DNA of 36,020 nt from an uncultured Acidobacteriia bacterium. GTDB lineage: Bacteria; Acidobacteriota; Terriglobia; Bryobacterales; Bryobacteraceae. Below the pieces are notes generated by a model. It saw only the letters and a program-made list of their open reading frames with translations, was not told the origin of the DNA and searched no databases. Where the stretch lies: positions 1 through 36,020 of the forward strand of contig CAIRBY010000318.1 of NCBI GenBank assembly GCA_903876865.1, read 5' to 3'. This document shows positions 23,882 to 32,590 of the stretch, one piece after another (within the stretch, counting starts at the first letter, position 1; each line of letters begins with the position of its first letter). A program made the position numbers and the translations under genes.

Positions 23882-25476
23882 TTTTGCAGAACCTGCTGGA
23901 CCAACTGGACACGTGGAAGAGCAACTTCGGCCGGGGCGATAGCGGCGAACTCGAAGCGTTGCTGCGGAGCGCCGCGGAGCGGCGGCCGGAGACGCCGGGA
24001 GAGGCGATCCGGCTACACGAGACACTGCTGTTCCTGCGCGCGTACCCGCGCAGCGTGCGGGTGGCGCGACTGGCGGACCGGATCCTGTTCGATTTTGCGA
24101 AACATGTGGCGCGCCTGCGCGAGGCGGGCGCGGATATGGAGGCCTTCGAGGCCGCGGAGGTTTCCGGAATCGCGGGGAGCGCGCTGGGCGCGGTGTTCAG
24201 CTACGAGTTCGCGGTGAGCCTGGCGGCGCGGCACGCCGGCGGGATCGATATCGGGTGGGACCGCTGCGATGAGCTTGACCGGATCGGGCCGGTGCTGGCA
24301 CGCATTCTGCCGCTACTCGGCGAGGACTGGCCAGTGGAGGCGCATGCTCCGTTCCGCGAGTGGATCGCGGCCGCGCGACCGCCGCACATCACGGATCTGG
24401 CATGGCTGCTGCAGCAACTGGAGGCGCTGCCGGAAGCGCCGGCCGAGCGCGCCAAAGTGTACGGATCGATGGGGCTGCCGCTCACGTGGGAGATCGGCAA
24501 CTCGGCGTCTTCGCGTTCGCGGCTGCGGCTGCCGGGCGGGAAACTCTTCACGCACCGGGAACCGCTGCTGCGACGCGGCGATGTTTCGCTGGAACGGGAG
24601 TTGCAGAGCGCGCCGCTCCCGGTACGAAGAGTTTTACCCGAGGAGGCGCGGCGGGTGCTGAATGCGATCGTGGATACATCGGCGATGCGGTACAGGGAAC
24701 TGCACGGCTTCAGTCATCCGGACGTGAACGCGGTGGATCACGCGGACCTGGGGCGCGGTGTAGACTTGTACTTCTTCGGCGTGCCGCCCGCGCAGCGCCT
24801 GCCGTTCCGCGCGTATCACGGAGGGATGTTCTTCAAAAACGGCGTGCCCGCCGGATATGTGGAACTGCTCTCGCTGTGCGAGCGCGCGGAAGTGGGGTTC
24901 AACCTCTACTACACGTTTCGCGAAGGCGAATCGGCGTGGCTGTATGCGCAACTGCTGCGGCTCTTCCATCAGGTGCTCGGCGTCAACTGCTTCTCGGTGG
25001 ACCCGTATCAGATCGGGCTGGAGAATCCGGAAGCGATCGACTCGGGCGCGTTCTGGTTTTATCGCAAGCTGGGCTTCCGCCCGGTGGAGCCGGAGGCGGC
25101 GGCGCTGGTCGCAAAAGAGGAGGCGCGAATGCGGCGCAAGCCGGGGTCCCGCAGTTCCAAGCGCACGCTGGAGCGGCTGGCGGAGAGCTACCTGGTATAC
25201 GACGGTCCCGGAGCGGTAGCGGGCGCGTGGGATCGCTTCCGCGTGCGTAATCTCGCGCTGGCGGTACAGCGAGCGGGCGGAAATCCGAAACGGAGCGGTC
25301 TGGCGCAGTTGCTGGAGGCGATTCCGGAGAGCAGCGGTTGGAGCGCGGCGGAGAAGCGCAGCGCAGCGCGGATTCTGCGCGCCAAATACACAGCCGAGGA
25401 GAGCGTTTACCTGCGCGAGATGCAGGGCCACGCAAAGCTGCGAGCGGCGCTACTCCGACTGGGTGAGACCCGATAA
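23878..25476 (+). CDS. Uncharacterised protein, possible GNAT-like C-terminal half
   Basis: A 532-residue soluble protein whose start overlaps the stop of the AGMO-like gene as ATGA. The N-terminal 200 residues are helical and the middle is unclassified. Around residues 320-400 the segments KNGVPAGYVELLSL, GFNLYYTF and GAFWFYRKLGFRP have the rhythm of a GNAT acetyltransferase fold, ending with the typical F-x-KLGF-x-P phrase. No acetyl-CoA loop is clear. The last 110 residues are rich in Arg, Lys and Ala. Translational coupling implies that it works with the ether-lipid enzyme, but I cannot say how. Confidence 0.65.
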   Translation: MILQNLLDQLDTWKSNFGRGDSGELEALLRSAAERRPETPGEAIRLHETLLFLRAYPRSVRVARLADRILFDFAKHVARLREAGADMEAFEAAEVSGIAGSALGAVFSYEFAVSLAARHAGGIDIGWDRCDELDRIGPVLARILPLLGEDWPVEAHAPFREWIAAARPPHITDLAWLLQQLEALPEAPAERAKVYGSMGLPLTWEIGNSASSRSRLRLPGGKLFTHREPLLRRGDVSLERELQSAPLPVRRVLPEEARRVLNAIVDTSAMRYRELHGFSHPDVNAVDHADLGRGVDLYFFGVPPAQRLPFRAYHGGMFFKNGVPAGYVELLSLCERAEVGFNLYYTFREGESAWLYAQLLRLFHQVLGVNCFSVDPYQIGLENPEAIDSGAFWFYRKLGFRPVEPEAAALVAKEEARMRRKPGSRSSKRTLERLAESYLVYDGPGAVAGAWDRFRVRNLALAVQRAGGNPKRSGLAQLLEAIPESSGWSAAEKRSAARILRAKYTAEESVYLREMQGHAKLRAALLRLGETR

Positions 25477-25515
25477 CGGCGCGCGCGAGGATGTAGACTG
25501 ATCGAGGGAGTGAGT

Positions 25516-26619
25516 ATGAATGTAGATCGCAGATTCTTCCTGCTGGGCTCGGCTGTGGCCGCACACGCATTCCAACCCGACCATAGCGTGGGCACGGCGA
25601 TGATCGGCACCGGCAATCGCGGATCGTTTTTGCTACAGGGCGTGCTGCAGCAACCCAATGCCAAAGTGCTAGTGGTGTGCGACACGAAGCCGGACCGTCT
25701 GGACAAGGCGGCGACCACGGCGGTGCGAGACCGTCCCGCGACCTACGCCGACTGGCGGCGGGTGCTCGAGCGGAAGGACGTGGACGCGGTGTTCATCGCC
25801 ACGCCGCCGCATCTGCACGCGGAGATGGCGATCGCGGCGCTGCAAGCGGGCAAGTACGTCTACTGCGAGAAGCCGGTGGGGATCACGCCGGCGCAGGTTC
25901 GCGCGATTCTGCAGGCGGCGCGCGGCTCCAAGACGGTGCTGGTGGCGGGGCAGCAACTGCGCTCACAGAAGCAACTCTCCGAGACGGTCCGGCAGATCCG
26001 CGAAGGCGCGATCGGCGACGTGATCATGGTGAAGGCGCAGCGCCACGCGACGGCCGATCTGCCGCACGATGGCACGTCCGGCGACTGGTATTTCGACGTG
26101 ACGAAATCGGGCGGCTACCTGATCGAGCAATCGGTGCACAATCTGGATCTGTGCAACTGGGCGATCGGTGCGCATCCGTTGCGCGCATCCGGGTTCGGAG
26201 GAATTCTGATGTACAAGAACGACCCTCCCGGACGTACGATTTTCGATTGCGGGAGCCTCACGTACGAGTATGCGAACGGGGTGAAAATGTCCTTCACGCA
26301 GAACGTCTTTCACCCCGCGGGAATGCCGGGCGGCGGACAGTATGTGTACGTGTACGGCACCAAGGGGACGGTGGACCTGATGGGCAGCGCGACCCTGTAT
26401 CCCTTGGGAACGGGGCGCCAACCGGTGGTGCTCTCGCCCAAAATTCAAGAAGACCAGTTCGCGCACATCACCGCCTTCTACGCCTCGATCACGAAGGGGA
26501 CGCCGCCTCCGGTGGACATCACTATTGGGGCTACGGCGGCGCTCACGGCCATCCTGGGGCATCAGGCGATGGTGCAGAGCAAGGTGGTGGAGTGGAGCGA
26601 TCTGGGAGTGGATGTTTAG
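25516..26619 (+). CDS. Gfo/Idh/MocA-family oxidoreductase with twin-arginine signal
   Basis: A 367-residue oxidoreductase with an N-terminal DRRFFLLGSAVAAHA, a twin-arginine (Tat) signal, so it is exported with its cofactor bound. The nucleotide motif is GTGNRGS (31-37), EKP is at 118-120, and the active-site segment SGGYLIEQSVHNLDLCNW follows. ATG 25516 is chosen because GAGGGAG lies five bases before it; GTG 25510 overlaps that site. Periplasmic Gfo/Idh enzymes oxidise glycosides or sugars at C3 in related organisms. The next gene, 13 bases on, encodes a Tat-exported TIM-barrel protein, so they likely work as a pair. Confidence 0.88.
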   Translation: MNVDRRFFLLGSAVAAHAFQPDHSVGTAMIGTGNRGSFLLQGVLQQPNAKVLVVCDTKPDRLDKAATTAVRDRPATYADWRRVLERKDVDAVFIATPPHLHAEMAIAALQAGKYVYCEKPVGITPAQVRAILQAARGSKTVLVAGQQLRSQKQLSETVRQIREGAIGDVIMVKAQRHATADLPHDGTSGDWYFDVTKSGGYLIEQSVHNLDLCNWAIGAHPLRASGFGGILMYKNDPPGRTIFDCGSLTYEYANGVKMSFTQNVFHPAGMPGGGQYVYVYGTKGTVDLMGSATLYPLGTGRQPVVLSPKIQEDQFAHITAFYASITKGTPPPVDITIGATAALTAILGHQAMVQSKVVEWSDLGVDV

Positions 26620-26632
26620 GGAGGTGACCACG

Positions 26633-27535
26633 ATGACGCGCCGTGACCTGATTGCCTTGCCGATTGCCGCCACGGCGTTTTCCGCGCGCGCGCAAGCCCC
26701 TGCCCGCTTCGTGAAGGGAATCAGTTCGATTATTTTTCCGAAGGAGATGCCGCGCGCGGAGTGCTTCGCACAGGCCAAGGCGGCGGGCTTCGATGCGATG
26801 GAACTCGCCATTGGAACGGATCTGCCTCTCGAGATCGGGCGGGAGGAGACGCGGCGCATGGCGGACGCGGCGGCGAAGGCCGGGATCCGGATCGCGACGC
26901 TGTGGGTCTCCGAACCGCTGAGCCGGAATCCGCTGAACTCGCCGGATGCGGCGGTGCGCGGGCGCGGGGTGGAGGCGATCCGCACCGCGATACAGATTGC
27001 GGCGGACCTGAATTGCGGCGCACTGTTGCTCTACGCGGTCCGGCTGGGCAGCGGCGCGAGGCTCGACGTGGGTTCGCAGGAGACGTGGGACCGCTACAGC
27101 GCGGAGCTGGCGAAGGTAGTGGCGGATGCGGAGCGGGCCAAGGTGTTTCTCAATCCCGAGAATGTGTGGAACAAATTCCTGCTGAGTCCGCTGGAGATGC
27201 GCAGCTTCGTGGATCAGTTTCACAGTCTGTGGGTGGGCGTGCATTTCGACGCGGGCAACGTGATGCAGTATGGCTATCCGGAGGATTGGATTCTCACGCT
27301 GGGACAGCGGGTCAAGCGCATCCACTTCAAGGATTTCAAGCTGGGGACTTCGTCCGAAGCGGCGCATTTTGCGGATCTGCTGGAAGGCGACGTGAACTGG
27401 AAAGCGGTGATGGCGGCGTTGGTCAAGACGGGCTATAGCGGGCCGATCTCGCCGGAGATCGGGCGCAATCCCAATCAGCCGGATCAGTTGAAGCGGGTCT
27501 CGCAGGCTCTGGACAAGATTCTGGCGCTGGCGTGA
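26633..27535 (+). CDS. Tat-exported xylose-isomerase-like TIM-barrel protein
   Basis: A 300-residue protein starting MTRRDLIALP, a twin-arginine signal ending near SARAQA. The body is a sugar isomerase/epimerase-type TIM barrel; candidate metal ligands are E in NPENVWN, D in HFDAGNVM, H in RIHFKDFK and E in ISPEIGR. AGGGAGG (26618-26624) lies eight bases before ATG 26633, with the preceding gene's stop inside the site. It repeats the oxidoreductase-plus-TIM-barrel arrangement seen at 17604-19402, but in exported form. A 3-keto-glycoside lyase or isomerase role is inferred. Confidence 0.86.
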   Translation: MTRRDLIALPIAATAFSARAQAPARFVKGISSIIFPKEMPRAECFAQAKAAGFDAMELAIGTDLPLEIGREETRRMADAAAKAGIRIATLWVSEPLSRNPLNSPDAAVRGRGVEAIRTAIQIAADLNCGALLLYAVRLGSGARLDVGSQETWDRYSAELAKVVADAERAKVFLNPENVWNKFLLSPLEMRSFVDQFHSLWVGVHFDAGNVMQYGYPEDWILTLGQRVKRIHFKDFKLGTSSEAAHFADLLEGDVNWKAVMAALVKTGYSGPISPEIGRNPNQPDQLKRVSQALDKILALA

Positions 27536-27579
27536 TGCGCTGGCTGGCGCCGTGGAGTTTCAGAGCGGTTGAGGCGTTG

Positions 27580-27596
27580 GCAGGCGGAACGCCTGC
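27580..27596. repeat. REP-like palindrome between convergent genes
   Basis: GCAGGCG-GAA-CGCCTGC is a perfect seven-pair hairpin with a three-base loop in a 70-base gap between convergent genes. Its form resembles short palindromes repeated across Acidobacteria-type genomes. It could also serve both strands as a weak terminator. Only one copy is in the window. Confidence 0.45.
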
Positions 27597-27605
27597 GAGA
27601 CCCGG

Positions 27606-28787
27606 CTAATGGCAGATTTCGAAATCAAGGGCAGCGCCGGACGGAAGGTCGCCGACCGGGATATCGCCCCCGGGGCGGCGGTGAAAGACGTTCTGCGCGC
27701 GGCAGAGGTTGCTGCCCTCGGGCGCGATAATCCCCACGGAGGGCACGGACACCGGATTGCGATTTTCCAGATGCACGAGGGAACCTTGCTTTGACAAGGA
27801 GACATGCCGCATCAGGGCCACGCGGTCCAAAATTGTGCCGGCGGGCACGAGCCAGGCGTTCCTGGATGCGATGTAGCGAAGGCTCTGGCGCAAGCTGAAA
27901 CGCATTCGGCGGGTTACCGGATCGAGCCATTTTTCGTTGAGGTGAGTGTACACCAGGGCGATGCCGCGATCGCGTTCCAGAGTATCGACGTTGGCCTTGC
28001 TGTACCAGCGGAGGAAGCCCTCGCCGTTGGATTCGGCCCAACGTCCGGTGCGGGCAAAGACCTTGGCGATGCCGTACCGGCGGGCGGCTTCGTCGCTGAA
28101 CGGCGCGCCCCGGAACGCGATCAAGTCGAAGTAGCGGGGGTCCCCGGGCAGGGGGAGTCCGAGTTTCCCATCGACCCATACCCAAGGCGCGTAACGGTTG
28201 AGAATGTCACGGCTGTAATAAGGGCTTTGCGGTTTCGCGCCCTGGTTTTCCTGCGTCTCTTTGTTGGAACGGGAGGAGTGCTCCACATAGACCGAAGGCG
28301 GATGGCCGAACACCGCAGTGAAGTACTCAAAGGCGGCGGAAAGCTGCGTGGTGGTATCGGAGGAATCACTGGGCGTGTGCATGCCGATCTCGTGCCCACG
28401 GGCGGCAAGGTCGAGGTAGAACTTTCGCTCCACGTCATCGACGAGCGGAGATCCGCGGGTACCGAAGAAGGCTTCCGGTGAGTCCGGGTCGATGGGTCGC
28501 TGAGCGCGAAGTTGTCCGCCGTCAGCCCAATCGGGCCAGAAGACGAAGAGCGTCACCGTGAGTTTCATGCGTAGTGCGTCGAATTCGTCGAAGAGGGGAG
28601 CGAGGCGGCGGCTATAGGCGGAATCGGCATCGTGGACGATGGCGAAGGCGAAGGCATGGCCCTCGGGATAGAGGTTGAGGCGCCATTCGGGCCGGGCGAC
28701 CGGTGGCAGTGGAATGGGAGCGAGGGGCTCAATCTGAAGGCCGGCAGCCAGCAGAATGATGAATGATACCGCACTGATACACTTCAC
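27606..28787 (-). CDS. Polysaccharide-deacetylase-like secreted protein
   Basis: A 393-residue exported protein (signal MKCISAVSFIILLAAG) with a divergent NodB-type deacetylase fold. The first metal motif reads HDADS (52-56) in place of TFDD. The second reads GHEIGMHTPSD (131-141), where the usual H-S/T-x-x-H would be; the second His is Asp (D141). A late YTHL (TLN-type) segment and the repeated beta strands fit the superfamily. Activity therefore needs proof. It begins 29 bases from the divergent glycan cluster, so it may modify the same polysaccharide. Confidence 0.7.
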   Translation of the reverse strand: MKCISAVSFIILLAAGLQIEPLAPIPLPPVARPEWRLNLYPEGHAFAFAIVHDADSAYSRRLAPLFDEFDALRMKLTVTLFVFWPDWADGGQLRAQRPIDPDSPEAFFGTRGSPLVDDVERKFYLDLAARGHEIGMHTPSDSSDTTTQLSAAFEYFTAVFGHPPSVYVEHSSRSNKETQENQGAKPQSPYYSRDILNRYAPWVWVDGKLGLPLPGDPRYFDLIAFRGAPFSDEAARRYGIAKVFARTGRWAESNGEGFLRWYSKANVDTLERDRGIALVYTHLNEKWLDPVTRRMRFSLRQSLRYIASRNAWLVPAGTILDRVALMRHVSLSKQGSLVHLENRNPVSVPSVGIIAPEGSNLCRAQNVFHRRPGGDIPVGDLPSGAALDFEICH

Positions 28788-28816
28788 CGGCTAACAGCCA
28801 TCTTCGCTATCATAAT

Positions 28817-29707
28817 ATGACTATGGGGAGGGAGGGGTTCCAACCTGCAATCAGTGTAATTGTGCCCGTTTACAACGCCGAGGAGACCTTGGGAGCGTGC
28901 GCGGAATCGTTGCTGAAACTGGATTATCCGCGCGGATTGCACGAGCTGATTTTCGTCGATAACGCTTCCACCGATGCTTCCCGCAGGATCCTGGATGGTT
29001 TCGGCAGCCGGATTCGTACAGTGCACGAACCCAAACGCGGCCCCTCCGCCGCGCGCAACTGCGGGATCCGGAACGCGCGCTTCGAGGTGGTGGCGTTCAC
29101 CGATTCGGATTGCCGCGTGGACGCACAATGGCTGACGCATCTGGCGGCGCCGCTGATCGATCCGGAGGTGGGCGTGAGCGGGGGCAGAATCCGGGCACCG
29201 CGCCCCTGCAATCCGGTCGAGGCGTTTGGCGAAAGCGTTCACGACAATTCGAAAGCGATCACGTACTACAAGCCTCCCTATAGCGATTCGGCCAACTGGG
29301 CATCGCGGCGGGAGGTGTTGCTGCAGCTCAACGGCTTCGACGAGAGCTTTCCGCGTTCCGAGGACGTGGAGCTTTCGTGCCGCATGCTACAGGCCGGCCT
29401 GAAACTCGCGTACGCGCCCGAGGCGATTGTGGTTCACCGCAACGAACGCACGTACTCGGGGCTATTCAAAGAGGGATTCACGCATGGCAGGCACAGCGTG
29501 GCGCTGCTGGAGCGGCACCGGGAGTTTTACGAGGGCTTCGGTTACAATCCGCGACGACTGGCGCTTTACCGGCAGTTGTGGGACGAACTACGCAGATACC
29601 TGAAGGGGATCGAGCCGGAGACGTCCCGGTGCAGCCTGATTTTCAATGCGGGCAAGCGTGTGGGGCGGTTGGCGGGGTCCGTCGAATGCGGAGCGATCCA
29701 CCTATGA
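28817..29707 (+). CDS. Family 2 glycosyltransferase
   Basis: A 296-residue inverting GT-A glycosyltransferase. The opening strand is SVIVPVYNAEETL, with the nucleotide-binding DNAST and the DxD-like TDSDCR. The acceptor region contains FDESFPRSEDVELSCRM, with the ED catalytic motif. It would add a sugar from a nucleotide-sugar donor to a cytoplasmic glycan or lipid-linked acceptor. No membrane helix is present. Its stop overlaps the start of the next gene (ATGA), the first of a chain of such couplings in this glycan cluster. A second ATG at 28823 is possible. Confidence 0.92.
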   Translation: MTMGREGFQPAISVIVPVYNAEETLGACAESLLKLDYPRGLHELIFVDNASTDASRRILDGFGSRIRTVHEPKRGPSAARNCGIRNARFEVVAFTDSDCRVDAQWLTHLAAPLIDPEVGVSGGRIRAPRPCNPVEAFGESVHDNSKAITYYKPPYSDSANWASRREVLLQLNGFDESFPRSEDVELSCRMLQAGLKLAYAPEAIVVHRNERTYSGLFKEGFTHGRHSVALLERHREFYEGFGYNPRRLALYRQLWDELRRYLKGIEPETSRCSLIFNAGKRVGRLAGSVECGAIHL

Positions 29708-31068
29708 GCCGTACCCGGGCCCTGTTGCAGACCGCGATTGTCACAAGCAATCCGGTCTTCCCGTTCCGCCATTTGAACCGTTTGCCCTATCGGCTGGCGC
29801 TGCATTTGTTCGTGCGCAACTGCCGTTCGATGCCGGAGATCCGCGGCGTCTATTTGCGGCACGGCATGGCGCAAGGCGATTGGATTCCGGGCATCAGCGA
29901 TATCGATCTTACGGTGACAGTCCGCAAAGGCCTCACGCTGGAAGAGGAATTCCGGGTGCTCACCGGCTTCTGGCGGCGACAGGCGGGATTGCGGCGCTGG
30001 TTCCCGATGCTATCGGACGTACTGATTCTGAGCGAAGACGAACTCGACGCGTGGGGCCGGTTCGGCATCTGGGGTTATCAGATGCGCGATTGGAATTGCC
30101 TGCTGGGCGCGCCACCGGCCTGCTCGTATCGCGAGGCGGGGTTGCAGAAAGACGCGCTGGACGACGCGCTCTACCGCTATTTCGATCGCTTGCTCGCGTG
30201 GTATTTCGAGCCGCATACCGAGTTGAACTGTCAGCGCATGCGGCGCGTAGCCACGCGAATTTTCCGGCACGCTCCGGTGGAGTTGCGAACCCCGGAGGAC
30301 CCGGCATTGCTGGTGGCGCGTACGCTAATCGGCCTGGAACGGTGGATCGCGCAGGTGGAGGAGACGGGCGCCACCGCGGAGGGCGGCGCCGGAGCGGAAG
30401 AGTCGGTGATTGTTCATCACGATTTCTATCTGGTAGTGCCGGGCCTGGACGGGAAGGAGGACCGGAACGAGGACCGGGAGGCGGCGCTCCGGCAGAGGCT
30501 GCTGCAACTGCGGGAGGAGGCACCGAAGGGCAAGCGGGTGCGGTTTGCCACGCGAGGCCTAGTGCAGTATTGGCTTCGAATCTGGAATCCGCGGCAGCAT
30601 CAGGATTGGCTCACGGATTCGGAAATCGTGTTGGGGAAGAATGTCGTGCGGGAGATAGGACCTCCTGACGAGGAGGCGGGTATCCGAAGCCTGTTGAACA
30701 GCGCCAGTCTGGTGCTGGGCTTTCCGCAACTGGAGGAAGTGATCTTGCAGAAGCGTGCGGCTTGGTTTGCGGGCAGCGCCTTCCACTCGATGGTAGAGCG
30801 CGGCTGCTTGCTGCGAATGTATCTGGAGACGGGGAAGCAGTGGCTGCGGCACGCGCACGGACTGCGCGCCATGCGGCGGGAGCATCCGGCGGTGGAGCAG
30901 GAGTTGGAGGAGATCCGCAAACTGGCTTCGGCGGAGGGTTGCGACCTGGTGGCGATTCGCTTGCGGGCATTCCGGCTGCTGAAAGAAAATGCTCTGGCGG
31001 TGAGGCGCGCGCTGCCCGCAGCGGTTCCCGCGGAGAGCGCATTGCGGGCGGCAAAGGTCGGGGTGTAG
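29704..31068 (+). CDS. Nucleotidyltransferase-like protein of unknown role in a glycan cluster
   Basis: A 454-residue protein starting on the ATGA overlap. Near the N-terminus, GDWIPGISDIDLTV resembles the nucleotidyltransferase core, with D66 and D68 as the metal-binding pair. The remaining 380 residues are mostly helical and unrecognised. Family members include aminoglycoside nucleotidyltransferases and other NMP-transferring enzymes. Here it may modify a sugar, a lipid head group or a protein of the surface polysaccharide system. Its place between the GT2 and the ABC exporter genes, all co-translated, makes a glycan role most likely. Confidence 0.7.
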   Translation: MSRTRALLQTAIVTSNPVFPFRHLNRLPYRLALHLFVRNCRSMPEIRGVYLRHGMAQGDWIPGISDIDLTVTVRKGLTLEEEFRVLTGFWRRQAGLRRWFPMLSDVLILSEDELDAWGRFGIWGYQMRDWNCLLGAPPACSYREAGLQKDALDDALYRYFDRLLAWYFEPHTELNCQRMRRVATRIFRHAPVELRTPEDPALLVARTLIGLERWIAQVEETGATAEGGAGAEESVIVHHDFYLVVPGLDGKEDRNEDREAALRQRLLQLREEAPKGKRVRFATRGLVQYWLRIWNPRQHQDWLTDSEIVLGKNVVREIGPPDEEAGIRSLLNSASLVLGFPQLEEVILQKRAAWFAGSAFHSMVERGCLLRMYLETGKQWLRHAHGLRAMRREHPAVEQELEEIRKLASAEGCDLVAIRLRAFRLLKENALAVRRALPAAVPAESALRAAKVGV

Positions 31069-31074
31069 GCACCG

Positions 31075-31845
31075 ATGCAATTCATGGATAAGCCGTACAG
31101 GAACCTCTTGCGCGAGATGACCTTCTCGCAGTTTGCCGTGCGCGACCAGAACTCCGTGCTAGGGATGCTCTGGAGCTTCGTGAATCCCGTACTGATGGTG
31201 GGCGTGCTGTTCGCGTATTTCCGGATGAACGCGGGCGCGACCATCCAGCATTATGGGATCTACCTGTTGTTCGGAATGATCCACTACACGCACTTTTCCA
31301 ACACCACCGCGGCGGCTATGAACTCGCTGAGCGGGATGGCGCAATTGACGAGGCATACGGTGCTGCCGAAGGAAGTGCTGGTGATCGGGTCGGTGCTGGC
31401 CACCAGCATGGAGTTCGCTGTCTCGATGGCGTTTTGCCTGGTACTGGCGTGTATCACCGGGGTCCCGATTACGGGGGGCATGGCGATCCTGCCCGCGGTG
31501 ATTTTGCTGCAACTGATGTTCGTGATGTGGGTCTCGCTCCTGCTCGCCGCGGCGCGCGTCTTCGTGAAAGACCTGACGCATCTCTATCAGGTCTTTCTGC
31601 GTCTGCTGTTCTTCACGACGCCGATTTTTTATGCGGCGGCGTTTCTGCGGAATCCCTTCGCGCAGCGGATGCTGCGCTTCAATCCGCTGGCTCAACTGAT
31701 CGGCTTTTCGCGCACGCTGGTCATCGAGGGGCAGTGGATTTCATGGAAGCTGTTTCTCGCGTTGTGCGTGATTCATGCCCTCGCTCTGTGGGGAGCGTTT
31801 CGCTGCTTCAAGCGTTACGAGCCACGATTTGCCGAATATGTCTGA
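31075..31845 (+). CDS. ABC-2 type polysaccharide exporter permease (Wzm-like)
   Basis: A 256-residue inner-membrane protein with about six transmembrane helices. The opening LLREMTFSQFAVRDQNS and the LGMLWSFVNPVLM segment are typical of the Wzm/TagG permeases that export finished lipid-linked O-antigen, capsule or teichoic-type polymers. It starts six bases after the preceding stop. The ATPase gene starts inside its last codons. The nearby glycosyltransferases would build the cargo in the cytoplasm. There are no Wzy or Wzx genes in the window, consistent with the ABC-dependent route. Confidence 0.9.
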   Translation: MQFMDKPYRNLLREMTFSQFAVRDQNSVLGMLWSFVNPVLMVGVLFAYFRMNAGATIQHYGIYLLFGMIHYTHFSNTTAAAMNSLSGMAQLTRHTVLPKEVLVIGSVLATSMEFAVSMAFCLVLACITGVPITGGMAILPAVILLQLMFVMWVSLLLAAARVFVKDLTHLYQVFLRLLFFTTPIFYAAAFLRNPFAQRMLRFNPLAQLIGFSRTLVIEGQWISWKLFLALCVIHALALWGAFRCFKRYEPRFAEYV

Positions 31846-32590
31846 GCGCGAGACCATCATCCGGATGAACGGCGTGACCAAGCGGTTCCCCGCCGGGGAC
31901 AGGCAGCACTCGTTATTCCGCACGCTGATGGCGAGCGTGTCGCGGAAGGCCGCGGAGGGCGAGACGTTCGAGGCGCTGAGCGCAATCGATCTGGAAGTAG
32001 ACCGGGGCGACAGAGTCGCGGTGATTGGCAACAACGGGTCTGGCAAGTCGACACTCCTGCGGGTGATCGCCGGCCTGCATCCGCCCACTACCGGCAGCGT
32101 CGAAGTACACGGCGAGACCACTTTGCTGGCGGGCCTGGGAGTGGGCATGGTGGACGAACTGCGCGTGGAGCACAACATCTATCTCTACGGCGCCGTGCAT
32201 GGAATCCCGCGGGAAGAGTTGCGAGAATCTCTCGGCGAAATTCTCGAGTGGGCGGAGTTGACGGATTTCCGCCACGCGGCGCTGAAGACGCTCTCCACGG
32301 GAATGCGCAGCCGGCTGGCGTTTTCGGTGACGCGTTACTTTCACTCAGACATATATCTGCTGGATGAGGCCCTGACCGCGGGCGATCAGGTCTTTCGCGA
32401 AAAGTGCGACGAGGTGCTGATGCGCGATCAGCAGAGCGGCCGGACGATGGTGGTGGCGACGCACGATTTCAAGTTCGTGGAGCGGCACTGCAACAAGGTG
32501 CTGTGGCTGCAGCGGGGCAAGCAGTTGGGCTTCGGCACGGCGGCGGAAATCGTGCCGCTCTACCATCGTGAACGGGTACGGAAGGCATGA
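31838..32590 (+). CDS. ABC transporter ATPase for polysaccharide export (Wzt-like)
   Basis: A 250-residue ATPase. Walker A is GNNGSGKST (64-72), the signature is LSTGM (152-156, the S-T-G-M form used by Wzt-type proteins), Walker B ends LLDEAL (D176, E177) and the switch histidine is H209. It is short and lacks the C-terminal carbohydrate-binding domain found in O-antigen-specific Wzt. Chain-length or end-group recognition would therefore lie elsewhere. The start ATG 31838 overlaps the permease gene by eight bases. The frame is open upstream, but over the permease. Confidence 0.93.
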   Translation: MSERETIIRMNGVTKRFPAGDRQHSLFRTLMASVSRKAAEGETFEALSAIDLEVDRGDRVAVIGNNGSGKSTLLRVIAGLHPPTTGSVEVHGETTLLAGLGVGMVDELRVEHNIYLYGAVHGIPREELRESLGEILEWAELTDFRHAALKTLSTGMRSRLAFSVTRYFHSDIYLLDEALTAGDQVFREKCDEVLMRDQQSGRTMVVATHDFKFVERHCNKVLWLQRGKQLGFGTAAEIVPLYHRERVRKA

